NCBI GenBank assembly: GCA_015231955.1
Contig: JADGAN010000014.1
Location: 45,806-109,805, forward strand
DNA from: Oligoflexia bacterium
GTDB taxonomy: Bacteria; Bdellovibrionota; Bacteriovoracia; Bacteriovoracales; Bacteriovoracaceae
Length of the DNA stretch: 64,000 bases
Direction: 5' to 3'
The position numbers and the translations under genes were made by a program. The notes beneath the pieces were generated by a model. The model was given only the letters and a program-made list of their open reading frames with translations, searched no databases and was not told where the DNA came from. This document shows, one piece after another, positions 26,493-35,826 of the stretch. The stretch's first letter is position 1, and the number at the start of each line of letters is the position of its first letter.

Positions 26493-28631
26493 ATGAAAAT
26501 AGTTTTTACCCATAACCTCAAGAGAAGCAAGAGCGAAGAGGAAGCGGAATTTGATAGTGCGGAGACAGTCGCCGCCATTGCAGAAGCGCTAAAATCCCTT
26601 GGCCATGAAGTTGAACCACTAGAGACTTCTGGACCTGCATCACTGACGATTGCAAGATTAGAAGCACTTAATCCCGATCTCGTCTTCAACACCTCCGAAG
26701 GGAAAATCGGCCGTGTTCGTGAGGCCTTTTACCCAGCAATCTTTGAGCAGCTAGAAATTCCCTTCACCGGTTCGGATGCTTACACTTGTTCAGTGACATT
26801 GGACAAAAATCTGACGAAACTCATTGTAAAAAATTTGGGTGTGCCAGTGCCTCAGTCGATCTTGATTACCAACATCGAGCAACTCAAAAATATGAATTGT
26901 ATCTTTCCCTCCATCTTAAAACCCAACTACGAGGGAAGTTCCAAGGGGATTACCAAAAACTCTTTGGTTGAGTCTTTTGATGAGTTAAAGCTAAAGATTG
27001 TACCTTTGCTTGCAACCTATCCTTCTGGGGTTTTAGTGGAAGAGTTTGTTCCTGGCCGCGATGTTACTGTTCCCTATCTTGAGGGAGCAGCTACAAAAAA
27101 TAAGGGCGTCTTGGTACCAACGGAGTACTATTATGAAGGAATCTCCATCAATGGTATCTACGATTACGAACTAAAAAATGAGCTTTCCGAAAAAGTAAGT
27201 GTAAGAGCACCCGCAGAGATTAGTAGTGAAGTAGAGCGATCGCTTGTTAACTACTCCATGGCGATCTTTAAAGCGCTAGGTATTCGAGATTTTGGGCGTA
27301 TCGATTATCGTATCACTCCTGATAATCGCATCTACTTTTTAGAGATCAATGCACTTCCCAGTTTGGAACCAGGAGCAGGGATCTACCTCTCCGCTAGCAA
27401 GCTAGGACTAACAGAAGTACGCGATGTTTTAGCAACTATCATTCAAAGTGCAGTGAAGAGAAGCCGAGTTACCATTGCACAAAATCGCAAAAAATTTAGA
27501 AAATGTGCCAGTGGTAACGATAAGCGCCTGCGCATTGGACTAACTTATAATGAAAAACGTATCATCCCCTCAGAAGACCCCTTAAGCGATGATGAGGCGG
27601 AATTTGATGGACCAAAAACCTTAAATGCGATTCGCGATGCCATTCGTTCCTATGGGCATGAATTAATTGACCTCGAGGCCAATTACGATTTGCCAGAGCG
27701 CTTAGTACATGAGCAAGTCGATTTGGTCTTTAACATTGCCGAGGGAATCCGCGGCCGTTATCGTGAATCACAAGTTCCTGCACTTATGGAACTGATGGAT
27801 ATCCCCTACACCGGCTCCGATGCCGCTTCACTTGCCATTGCTCTTGATAAAAGTATGGCCAAACGGATTGTGCGCGAAGTGGGTATCCTCACCCCAGACT
27901 ACCTCCTCTGCTTTAGTGGTAAGGAGAAGTTACCTCCAACCCTTAAATTCCCTCTTATTGTAAAACCAGTTGCAGAAGGGAGTTCGAAAGGGGTGTTACC
28001 CTCCAGTGTGGTTCATGATGAGAAAGAACTTCGTGAAAATGTACAAAAGATTGTCTCGCGCTACGGTCAAGCTGCACTCATTGAAAACTATTTGTGTGGC
28101 CGCGAATTTACCGTGGCCCTTCTGGGAGAGAAGCGACCAAAAAGCTTACCACCCATGGAGATTGTCTTTGCCAACAAGGGCAACCAATTTCCCGTTTACA
28201 GCTATCAACATAAGCTGAGTTCCTGTAAAGAGATCTACTACGAGGCCCCAGCAAAAATTGATGATAAACTCAAAAGCAAACTTGAGAGTGCTGCAAGAAA
28301 GTCGTTTATGGCCTTAGGCTGCCGAGATGTTGCACGCATCGATTTAAGATTAGACAATGAAGGGAGAGTCAATTTTATCGAATGTAATCCGCTTCCAGGG
28401 CTAACACCAGGGTGGTCCGATCTCTGCTTGATTGCAGACAGCTATGGTATGAGTTATCGTACACTCATTGGAGAGATCTTAGCACCGGCCATTCGCCGCT
28501 ACAAAGAGAATAAACGTTCGCGTCTACAGCAAAATGAGGGAAGAGTTCTACAAGAACGAGAGGGGTTGATTGAACGATGGAACAAAATCATGGAGAGCAG
28601 AAGACAGCAGCAACAACAAGTAAGAGCGTAA
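26493..28631 (+). CDS. tandem D-Ala-D-Ala ligase-like ATP-grasp protein (two fused copies)
   Basis: 712 residues made of two consecutive Ddl-like ligase units, about 1-340 and 348-690. Each has FNTSEG or FNIAEG, PFTGSDA or PYTGSDA before a DK pair, the phosphate-loop-like EGSSKG, a GRDVTV or GREFTV strand, and a metal-binding end (RIDYR with FLEINALP; RIDLRL with FIECNPLP). Normal Ddl proteins hold one unit of about 310 residues. Both copies keep the ATP-site residues, so both could be active, perhaps joining amino acids in sequence. The last 55 bases overlap the DmpA-type gene. The substrate is unknown. Confidence 0.85.
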   Translation: MKIVFTHNLKRSKSEEEAEFDSAETVAAIAEALKSLGHEVEPLETSGPASLTIARLEALNPDLVFNTSEGKIGRVREAFYPAIFEQLEIPFTGSDAYTCSVTLDKNLTKLIVKNLGVPVPQSILITNIEQLKNMNCIFPSILKPNYEGSSKGITKNSLVESFDELKLKIVPLLATYPSGVLVEEFVPGRDVTVPYLEGAATKNKGVLVPTEYYYEGISINGIYDYELKNELSEKVSVRAPAEISSEVERSLVNYSMAIFKALGIRDFGRIDYRITPDNRIYFLEINALPSLEPGAGIYLSASKLGLTEVRDVLATIIQSAVKRSRVTIAQNRKKFRKCASGNDKRLRIGLTYNEKRIIPSEDPLSDDEAEFDGPKTLNAIRDAIRSYGHELIDLEANYDLPERLVHEQVDLVFNIAEGIRGRYRESQVPALMELMDIPYTGSDAASLAIALDKSMAKRIVREVGILTPDYLLCFSGKEKLPPTLKFPLIVKPVAEGSSKGVLPSSVVHDEKELRENVQKIVSRYGQAALIENYLCGREFTVALLGEKRPKSLPPMEIVFANKGNQFPVYSYQHKLSSCKEIYYEAPAKIDDKLKSKLESAARKSFMALGCRDVARIDLRLDNEGRVNFIECNPLPGLTPGWSDLCLIADSYGMSYRTLIGEILAPAIRRYKENKRSRLQQNEGRVLQEREGLIERWNKIMESRRQQQQQVRA

Positions 28632-29815
28632 GCGACAGTGGAGAGTACGGCGAAGAGGGTGAAAATCAAAGTCAAAGTCAGAATCTAAATCAAGATCACA
28701 ATCGGCGCATTCGCATTCGTGATTTAGGATTATCCATTGGCCACCATCGCCCTGGCCGCTACAACGCCATTACCGACGTTCGTGGAGTAAAAGTTGGGCA
28801 TAGTACAATCATTAAGGGACATGGGGAGTTGATCCCCACCAAAGGACCGATTCGCACTGGTGTTACCGCCATTATTCCTTATGAAAACAACATCTATTGG
28901 GATCGTGTGGTGGGTGGTGCCTTTGTTTTAAATGGCGCTGGCGAACTTTCGGGAATCACTCAAGTGGCCGAGTGGGGAGTGATCGAAACCCCCATTATTC
29001 TAACCAACACGCTTTCTGTAGGCACCTGTTCCGATGCTGTTGTTCAATATATGACAGAAAAGAATCCGGAGATTGGACAAAAACACGATGTAATCATCCC
29101 GCTGGTTGGTGAGTGTGACGACTCGTGGTTAAACGATATTGCCGGCCAACATGTACAATCGGAACACGTCTATCAGGCGATTGCCAACGCTCGGGGCGGC
29201 CCAGTGCAAGAGGGCAATGTAGGTGGTGGTACTGGAATGATCACTTGCGATTTCAAGGCCGGGATTGGAACCTCCTCGCGCAAACTACACCAAAAATATG
29301 GAGGCCACACCGTCGGTGTTTTAGTCATGAGCAACTTTGGAGAGATGAAGGATTTGCGTATCGACGGTATTCCGGTGGGCCACATGCTCTACTCCAGGTA
29401 TGCTCACCTTAAAAAACGCAACACCATCTATGGAAGTATTATTGCAGTAGTTGCTACCGATGCTCCACTACTTGGCCATCAACTAAACAGGCTGGCCAAG
29501 CGTGCGGCACTGGGGATTGGCAGGATGGGCTCTTATGCCGCTCACGGTTCGGGGGAGATTGTGCTCGCCTTTTCCACTGCCAATCGTGTGCCTCGTGAGA
29601 CCAGAAAGATGGTTTATAAAATGAAGATCCTCCTCGATCAACGCATGGATCCCCTCTATCAAGCGGTGGTGGAAGCCACTGAGGAGGCCATCGTCAACTC
29701 CCTTTGCATGGCCACTGACCTTGAGGGAATCAATGGCAATTTTGCTCCCTCCATCCCGCTAAAGTCGCTCAAAAAGATCATCTATAATCATAAAAAGTTT
29801 TGCGAAAGCTGTTAG
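28577..29815 (+). CDS. P1-family (DmpA-type) aminopeptidase
   Basis: 412 residues. The protein matches DmpA/BapA Ntn-type hydrolases: GVKVGHSTI, GNVGGGTGMI, and the self-cleavage site IYGSIIAVVATDAPLL, where cleavage before Ser287 would free the catalytic N-terminal serine. GSGEIVLAFSTAN completes the core. Relatives cleave N-terminal D-Ala, beta-amino acids or peptide amides. The first ~45 residues are Gln/Ser/Asn-rich and belong to the overlap with the ligase gene, so a later start is possible, but no better ribosome site was seen. The pairing suggests make-and-cleave action on the same peptide. Confidence 0.88.
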   Translation: MEQNHGEQKTAATTSKSVSDSGEYGEEGENQSQSQNLNQDHNRRIRIRDLGLSIGHHRPGRYNAITDVRGVKVGHSTIIKGHGELIPTKGPIRTGVTAIIPYENNIYWDRVVGGAFVLNGAGELSGITQVAEWGVIETPIILTNTLSVGTCSDAVVQYMTEKNPEIGQKHDVIIPLVGECDDSWLNDIAGQHVQSEHVYQAIANARGGPVQEGNVGGGTGMITCDFKAGIGTSSRKLHQKYGGHTVGVLVMSNFGEMKDLRIDGIPVGHMLYSRYAHLKKRNTIYGSIIAVVATDAPLLGHQLNRLAKRAALGIGRMGSYAAHGSGEIVLAFSTANRVPRETRKMVYKMKILLDQRMDPLYQAVVEATEEAIVNSLCMATDLEGINGNFAPSIPLKSLKKIIYNHKKFCESC

Positions 29816-29921
29816 TGGTTGTTTTTTCCATAAAATTTTACTATCAAATAAAGGCCCATTCTCAGGGTATAATGGGACGATAAGGAACATGTTCTAACTA
29901 ACTTCACTAGAGAAATTAAAG

Positions 29922-30704
29922 ATGGGCGCTTTTTTGATTCGCATTTCGATCTTTATATTACTTTTTTCTCTTAGCTGCTTCTCCTTCTCGCTTCTCCTCT
30001 TTGCAGAGGAGGGTTCGCAAAAAGAGGAAGTTAAAGAGGTTAAAGAGGAGCGTCCCAAAACTCTTTGCCAAGGAAAGTTATCAAACCTCCTCTCCCCTTT
30101 TTGTACTGAGGCCCGCTCTGTTTTTCTTTATGGTTCCCTACTCACCACGGGAATTTATCTCTCTCGCGCCGATACCAGTAACCGCGTCCGTATCAATACC
30201 ATCAAGGAAAAACCATTGAAAGATACCGCCAATGTAGGCAATATTATTGGACTAGGTTTTTTAAATGCTAGCTACTTCACCTATCAAGCGCTTTGGGGGA
30301 ACGTTCACAACGCCGAACTCATGGCCGAGGCTTCGGCCTATACCGCAGCGGTCACTTGGATTTTAAAACACTTGGTCAATGAAAGGCGTCCCGGCAACAG
30401 CAATGATACCAAATCGTTTCCTTCAGGCCACACCTCTATGGCCTTTGCTTTCTCCTCGGTGGTTGGCGCTCGTCACGGTCTGGGATGGGGCTCGCTTGCC
30501 TACTTAACAGCAGTCTTCATCGCCTACACTCGCATTCATGACGATTACCACTACCTCCACGATGTCGTCTTTGGGGCCACTCTTGGGATGTCCTATGGGC
30601 TTGGCATTCACTATAACCACAAACAAGGCCACCCTTATTGGGTCATGCCCGTTCCTACCGCCGATGGCAAAGGAATGCAGCTGGTGATGAAAATCCCCTT
30701 CTAG
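29922..30704 (+). CDS. PAP2-superfamily membrane phosphatase
   Basis: 260 residues. A signal-like hydrophobic N-terminus (FILLFSLSCFSFSLLLF) is followed by a Glu/Lys stretch. The three PAP2 motifs are all present: K149 with RRP at 155-157, PSGHT at 167-171 with the catalytic His170, and R204-X5-H210-X3-D214. These enzymes remove phosphate from lipids or undecaprenyl pyrophosphate on the outer face of the membrane. It lies in the same direction as the inositol genes downstream (122-base gap), so a lipid-linked role there is possible. Confidence 0.87.
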   Translation: MGAFLIRISIFILLFSLSCFSFSLLLFAEEGSQKEEVKEVKEERPKTLCQGKLSNLLSPFCTEARSVFLYGSLLTTGIYLSRADTSNRVRINTIKEKPLKDTANVGNIIGLGFLNASYFTYQALWGNVHNAELMAEASAYTAAVTWILKHLVNERRPGNSNDTKSFPSGHTSMAFAFSSVVGARHGLGWGSLAYLTAVFIAYTRIHDDYHYLHDVVFGATLGMSYGLGIHYNHKQGHPYWVMPVPTADGKGMQLVMKIPF

Positions 30705-30825
30705 CATCCGTAATAGAGTTAAATTTTCGATTCACTATAAAATCCACTACCAAAACAAGTTTTTTAGGTATAAAAAGTTTCAGTAATTGCACTACATTTA
30801 CAATACAATATTGCAGGAAATAAAC

Positions 30826-31992
30826 ATGGTATTAGAAAATCTTCCCAAAAATGCAAATCCACATCGAAGAAAACTTCGAGGTGCCATCATCGGTTATGGG
30901 TTTATTGCGAGTAAAGGACATTGGCCCGCTTACACTGCTCGCACTCACGACGAAGAGGATGTGGAGATCATTGCAGTCGCTGATGTGTGTGAAGCACGCT
31001 TACAACAAGCGCAAAGTGATATGATGTATTGTGTGCGCACCTATAATAATTATCGTGAACTCATCGACAAAGAGCACTTCAATCTCGACTTTGTGGATAT
31101 CGCCACTCCACCCGCCTATCATGCAGAGGTGGCCCATTATGCACTGACAGCAGGGCTCCATGTACTTTGTGAAAAACCAGTCACTGCTACCGGCCAAGAG
31201 ATTGAACAGCTGCTTACATTGGCGCAACAAAAACAGCGTGTACTGTTTCCGGTTCATAACTACAAACATGCACCCATAGTCAAGGCAATCAATGAAATCA
31301 TTGCCAGTGGAAAGATCGGTACAGTTCATGCACTAACCCTGCAAACTTTTCGCAATACCCACGCTGTAGGAGTGCGCGAGTGGCGTCCGCATTGGCGGCG
31401 TGAGCACACCCATAGTGCAGGTGGCATTGCTATGGATCATGGTAGCCACAGCTTCTATCTCACCTTTGCCTGGCTTGGCCAGTACCCTACCTCAGTGACA
31501 GCAAAAATGAGTACACTTACACCTGGAAATTTTGATACTGAAGATAATTTTAGTTCTGTCCTCACTTTTCCAAATGGTGTTGCTAACCTCTACTTAAGCT
31601 GGACAGCAGGTGTTCGCAAAGTGATCTACACCATTCAAGGTAGTACAGGTGCTATCACCGTCGACGACGACAATATGGAAATTGCCGTTATGAAAAAAGA
31701 AAAATCTGCTGGCAGCAGCAACAACAACAGCGAGTGTAACTCTGCCAGTGGTTATGGTGGGATCAAATGGGAGGTTGAACGCTACTCTATTGCTTCAAAA
31801 TGGATGGACTCCAGCCACACCAGTTGGTTTAACTCACTCTTCTCCCAATTTGTGAAAGCGATTCAAAATCACGATATTTTAAACAAAGAAATATTGGAGG
31901 CCGCTCTTTGCGTGGAAATCATCAATCGCGCCTACGAGTCTGCTGCCAACAACTCAACAGAAATGAAAATTAATCAAAGGAACCTTGCATGA
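30826..31992 (+). CDS. Gfo/Idh/MocA-family NAD(P)-dependent dehydrogenase
   Basis: 388 residues from the ATG at 30826, which has AGGA eight bases upstream; the frame opens at 30787. It has an N-terminal Rossmann fold with RGAIIGYGFIASKGHWPAY, the CEKP motif (LHVLCEKPVTATG) holding the conserved lysine, and a second domain with GGIAMDHGSHSFYL including the catalytic-type His. Near residue 300 is a Ser/Asn-rich insert. Relatives oxidise inositol or sugars. It overlaps ino1 by 4 bases (ATGA), which supports inositol or a derivative as the substrate, but this is inference. Confidence 0.88.
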   Translation: MVLENLPKNANPHRRKLRGAIIGYGFIASKGHWPAYTARTHDEEDVEIIAVADVCEARLQQAQSDMMYCVRTYNNYRELIDKEHFNLDFVDIATPPAYHAEVAHYALTAGLHVLCEKPVTATGQEIEQLLTLAQQKQRVLFPVHNYKHAPIVKAINEIIASGKIGTVHALTLQTFRNTHAVGVREWRPHWRREHTHSAGGIAMDHGSHSFYLTFAWLGQYPTSVTAKMSTLTPGNFDTEDNFSSVLTFPNGVANLYLSWTAGVRKVIYTIQGSTGAITVDDDNMEIAVMKKEKSAGSSNNNSECNSASGYGGIKWEVERYSIASKWMDSSHTSWFNSLFSQFVKAIQNHDILNKEILEAALCVEIINRAYESAANNSTEMKINQRNLA

Positions 31993-33356
31993 TGACACAC
32001 CAAAATCTCTCCTCCAATCCTAAGCAAAAAATTCAAAATATTGAATCCCCCAAAGGTAGAGTTGCCGTATTAACCCCAGGGATGGGCGCCGTCGCCACGA
32101 CTCTCTTTGCTGGTGTAGAGGCGATTAAGCGCCGTTTAGCAAAACCGATCGGCTCCTACACACAAATGGGAACCATTCGCCTCGGAAAACGCACTGAAAA
32201 TCGTAGCAAGCTGGTAAAAGAGCTGGTACCACTAGCAGAGCTTGATCAATTGGTTTTTGGTGGTTGGGATATCTTTCCAGAAAACTCTTGGGAAGCTGCC
32301 AGTAAAGCACAAGTGCTCGATAAAGAGTTGCTAACGGCCATCAAAGAACCCCTCTCTAAAATCACTCCCATGTCTGCTGTCTTTGATAACAGCTACATTA
32401 AAAACATTCGTGGGCCAAACGTTAAAAACTATAAAAACAAACGTGAGGCAGCAGAACTTCTACAAGCAGACATTCGTAACTTTATGAAGGAAAATAGTTG
32501 CGATCGCGCGGTAATGGTTTGGTGCGCTTCCACAGAGATCTATAACCCCATCAAAAAGGTGCACTCGTCGCTTGCCGAATTTGAGAAGGGACTTCTAAAT
32601 AACGATCCCGACATCTCTCCTTCACAAATTTACACCTATGCCGCCCTAAAAGAACGTGTTCCCTTCATTAATGGCTCTCCTAATATTTGCGTAGAGATCC
32701 CTGCGATCCATGAACTTGCGCGCGAGATGCGCACTCCTATCTGCGGCTCCGATTACAAAACTGGTCAAACACTAATGAAGACGATTGTGGCCCCAGGCCT
32801 TAGGAATCGTCTGCTTGGTGTCGCGGGTTGGTACAGCACCAACATCTTAGGAAATCGCGATGGCGAAGTGCTCGATGATCCAGGCTCCTTTCGCTCCAAA
32901 GAGGTCTCGAAAAAAGGGGTGCTCGAAGATATTTTATCTGCTGAGGCCTATCCAGAACTCTACAAAGATCTTTGCCATATCGTAAAGATCAACTACTATC
33001 CTCCACGCGGTGATAACAAAGAGGGTTGGGACAATATCGACATCTTTGGTTGGTTAGGCGCCCCAATGCAGATCAAGATTAACTTCCTCTGCCGCGACTC
33101 CATCTTGGCCGCTCCTGTAGCACTCGATCTTGCACTCTTTATGGATCTTGCAAAACGTGCTGACCTCTACGGCATCCAAGAGTGGCCATCCTTCTACTTT
33201 AAGGCCCCTCTCACCGCTCCTGGCATCAAGGCCGAAAATGACCTCTCTATCCAACTCTTAAAGCTTGAAAATACGCTACGCTTTTTCAGCAAAGAGGAGC
33301 TAATCAATCACCTGGGTATGGTTCACTACGGTGTGGATGAAGAGGAACTACAATAA
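31989..33356 (+). CDS. ino1: inositol-3-phosphate synthase
   Basis: 455 residues. It converts glucose 6-phosphate to 1L-myo-inositol 3-phosphate with NAD. Family landmarks are VLTPGMGAVATTLFAGVEA (NAD loop), VMVWCASTE, FINGSPN, GSDYKTGQTLMKT and GWYSTNILGNRDG, followed by the catalytic core. The gene is embedded in an operon: it overlaps the dehydrogenase upstream by 4 bases, and the HAD gene downstream probably overlaps its stop codon. Inositol synthesis is uncommon in Gram-negative bacteria outside certain lineages. Confidence 0.92.
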   Translation: MMTHQNLSSNPKQKIQNIESPKGRVAVLTPGMGAVATTLFAGVEAIKRRLAKPIGSYTQMGTIRLGKRTENRSKLVKELVPLAELDQLVFGGWDIFPENSWEAASKAQVLDKELLTAIKEPLSKITPMSAVFDNSYIKNIRGPNVKNYKNKREAAELLQADIRNFMKENSCDRAVMVWCASTEIYNPIKKVHSSLAEFEKGLLNNDPDISPSQIYTYAALKERVPFINGSPNICVEIPAIHELAREMRTPICGSDYKTGQTLMKTIVAPGLRNRLLGVAGWYSTNILGNRDGEVLDDPGSFRSKEVSKKGVLEDILSAEAYPELYKDLCHIVKINYYPPRGDNKEGWDNIDIFGWLGAPMQIKINFLCRDSILAAPVALDLALFMDLAKRADLYGIQEWPSFYFKAPLTAPGIKAENDLSIQLLKLENTLRFFSKEELINHLGMVHYGVDEEELQ

Positions 33357-34015
33357 AAAATCTATCTGAAACCAAAGCAATCCTTTTCGATTTTGGCGGC
33401 ACCCTCGACACTTTGGGGGTGCACACCCGAAAAGTCTTCTTCGATGCCTTTCATCCCCACTATACAGAGGTGAGTTGGGCACACTTCCAAGAGGCCTACT
33501 CGGCCCAAGACCTACATCTCATGCACACTGGGGCCGCCAAAGAGCTCACCCTCCGTGCAATGAATGAACTCAGCTTTAAACTCATCTTCAAGGCGCTCGC
33601 ACTTCCAGAAAAAGAGAAACACCGCCTGCTTGCTTCCGAGGTCAGCACTCTACAAGAGCAAAACTTGCAAAAATTTATTCCCTTGCTCGCTCACCTCTCC
33701 AAGCACTACGCTCTTGGCATTGTCTCCAACTTTTGCGGCAATCTAGAGATCATTCTTCGAGATGCAGCTCTTCTCCCCTACTTTCAAGTGGTCATCGATA
33801 CCTACTATCTTGGAAAAAACAAACCGCACTTAGCGCCCTTCTTGGCGGCCATCGATAAATTAAAGGTGAGTGGTAGTGAGTGTATCTTTGTCGGGGATAA
33901 CTTCGATCGCGATATTCTTCCTGCACAAAAACTCTCCATGAAAACACTCTGGTACCAACCGGAGTGGGATCACGCCACTTTCGAAACTCACCTCATCAAT
34001 AGCTTCACACTCTAA
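33353..34015 (+). CDS. HAD-family phosphatase with an apparent ATA start
   Basis: 220 residues if started at ATA 33353. The catalytic motif I, AILFDFGGTLDTL, lies upstream of any ATG, GTG or TTG that would give a full protein; the first canonical start (TTG at 33413) would remove the nucleophilic Asp. AGAGGA at 33341-33346 is six bases from the ATA, and ATA-A overlaps the ino1 stop as ATG-A does one gene upstream. Further motifs are ALGIVSNFCGN, KNKPH and CIFVGDNFDRDI. Directly behind ino1, it is a good candidate for the phosphatase that frees inositol, though the substrate is inference. A terminator follows. Confidence 0.7.
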   Translation: MKNLSETKAILFDFGGTLDTLGVHTRKVFFDAFHPHYTEVSWAHFQEAYSAQDLHLMHTGAAKELTLRAMNELSFKLIFKALALPEKEKHRLLASEVSTLQEQNLQKFIPLLAHLSKHYALGIVSNFCGNLEIILRDAALLPYFQVVIDTYYLGKNKPHLAPFLAAIDKLKVSGSECIFVGDNFDRDILPAQKLSMKTLWYQPEWDHATFETHLINSFTL

Positions 34016-34031
34016 TTACAACACTTAAAGC

Positions 34032-34052
34032 AGGCCAGGAAACTGGCCTTTA
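34032..34052 (+). terminator. intrinsic-type terminator after the ino1 operon
   Basis: A seven-base-pair GC-rich stem AGGCCAG / CTGGCCT (34032-34038 and 34043-34049) closes a GAAA tetraloop and is followed by a T-rich run. It lies 17 bases after the HAD stop codon. Confidence 0.75.
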
Positions 34053-34354
34053 ATTCTAGAAAGCAAAAAGTCATTTGCGATTATGCAATCGTTACTTTAT
34101 CACTTGCTTCTCGTGTTTTAGCTTTATCTAGAAACTTCTCGCTCGCCCCATTGAAGACACGTCTGACCCGCCTCTATTGATTTAGTAAAAGAAACCTTGG
34201 TGCCTGCCTTTGACGGCCCTTCCACTACAACATTGAGACACTACCCGTTGATTTCTGTTCCCAGAAGTTTACGCTATCTTGATCGTGAGACTACAATGGA
34301 GTTAGGCATCTTTGGAACAAAAGAGAGAGTGCAGCTAAAACTAATTTTTTAGCT
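34053..34354. other. gene-free spacer with short broken frames
   Basis: About 300 bases between two convergent genes. The sequence is less AT-rich than other spacers here and holds partial open frames on both strands without start codons, for example plus-strand codons about 34163-34351 and a minus-strand tail ending EASDKVTIA near 34083. It may be the decayed remains of a gene or insertion sequence. No family was recognised. Confidence 0.35.
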
Positions 34355-35548
34355 TTACTCTTCTGTTAATGAAGAACAAGAAGTAGCAGATAGGTTAGTA
34401 TAACCAGGTTTGGCCATAAATCGCTCTACTAGACGCTTAAGCGGCCCTTTTTCTGTTTTTGACTTCTTCTCTTGCTGCTGCAAATCGGATAATCCTGTTG
34501 GGTACAAATTAATACTCTTCTGTTGGTGATCCCAAGCAATCAATGTTTGTCCATCTGCAGAGAGAACACTCAAAGGAGACTTAATATCTTTGGTGATTAT
34601 CTTCCTAGAAAATCGTTTAACCTCTTTTTTCTTTGCAACATCCCAAATCTCCACCGAGTGGTCTTTTTTTCCCACAACGACAAAACGTCCATCAGGGGAA
34701 ATTTTCATTGCGGTTACTAAGTCAGGATGACCACCAGAGTGAATCATTTTTTTCATCTTTTCACCGGTTACACTGTCCCATTGCTTGATCCCCGCACCAA
34801 AAAAGATAGAGTAGAAGGAGTCTCCTTCAGGGGAGAATGCCACTCGGGGTGCATATCCATAATCGGAATAGACTTTAGCTTGATTCAGCACCTCTCCACT
34901 ATCTTTTTGATAAAGAGTAATAGGTTGCTGATAAGTAGAGGGAAAAACATCTTCCATGTACTCCAAAAAAGAGTATTTCTCTTTTGAATTGAGATAAGAG
35001 TGAGAGACCAGAAAAGCTTGATCATCTGGCGAAAATTCTACAAGCGTAGAGACCACTTGATTGTCAGACTTAGGCCCAGGAATCGTTCGCTCCATTTTTC
35101 CCGATTTAATATTCCAAAGCTCCACATCTCCTGTTGAATCGTGGCCCGCAAGAAAGGAGTTCCCATCGTGAGAAAAGGCCAAAGCACCAACTTCCGATTG
35201 GCCTGAAAAAGTCTTAATGACTTTTCCTGTTTTCATGTCCCATAATTTGATTTTTTTGTCCCAAGAGTTAGTTAAAAGCAATCGACCATCATAAGAAAAT
35301 GCCGCCTCTTTAAGAAAATATTGATCGCCACCAGTATGCAGCTCTTTTAAAGCACGACCAGTTTTACTGTCCCAAAGGATTAATTGCTTATTTTCAGAGC
35401 TTGAAATAAAAGTAGAGTCTACTGGAGAAGAAGCTAGATAAACAACACGCTGATCTGCCGGCATAGTGATTTTATGCTTATCACCTGAAGCTTCCGCGAA
35501 AGAGCTGAAAAGAGTAATAGACACAAATAAAAAAAGATACTTCTTCAT
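34355..35548 (-). CDS. exported WD40-like beta-propeller protein
   Basis: 397 residues with a signal peptide (FLFVSITLFSSFAEA). Seven or so WD40-like blades are visible, several ending in the WD-type dipeptide: LILWDSKTGRALKEL, IKLWDMKTGKVIKTF, VELWNIKSGKMERTI, IKQWDSVTGEKMKK and VEIWDVAKKKEVKRF, with SPDGR or SHDGN turns between. The last ~40 residues are charged and end in a Cys/Ser-rich tail. WD40 propellers are mostly protein-binding platforms; the partner here is unknown. GGAGGGT precedes the start. Confidence 0.85.
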   Translation of the reverse strand: MKKYLFLFVSITLFSSFAEASGDKHKITMPADQRVVYLASSPVDSTFISSSENKQLILWDSKTGRALKELHTGGDQYFLKEAAFSYDGRLLLTNSWDKKIKLWDMKTGKVIKTFSGQSEVGALAFSHDGNSFLAGHDSTGDVELWNIKSGKMERTIPGPKSDNQVVSTLVEFSPDDQAFLVSHSYLNSKEKYSFLEYMEDVFPSTYQQPITLYQKDSGEVLNQAKVYSDYGYAPRVAFSPEGDSFYSIFFGAGIKQWDSVTGEKMKKMIHSGGHPDLVTAMKISPDGRFVVVGKKDHSVEIWDVAKKKEVKRFSRKIITKDIKSPLSVLSADGQTLIAWDHQQKSINLYPTGLSDLQQQEKKSKTEKGPLKRLVERFMAKPGYTNLSATSCSSLTEE

Positions 35549-35826
35549 AAAACACCCTCCATTGAAGAATTAATCACTGGTAAGTTCATTATATCCAGTT
35601 ACTAAGGTGAAATCGCAACTGAATGAGAGATCTCCAATAAAATGAATAAGATAGCGTTTTAGTGATAACTAAATAGAAATTATTATTAACTTAAAAAATG
35701 GTCACACACACACATGGGTCTATATCAATTTCGTGCAATCCCTTGATTTTTTGTAGAGGAAGAAAAAGAATAAATATTTAAACACCCATCTTTCTGCAAA
35801 TATTAGATGAAAATATTTTAATACTC

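Noticed and set aside
29852..29876. Hairpin CCCATT / AATGGG as a terminator before the PAP2 gene
   Set aside because: Weak six-base stem and no following T-run.
34163..34351. About 60-codon open frame in the spacer
   Set aside because: No start codon or ribosome site and no recognisable domain; kept only as a possible remnant.
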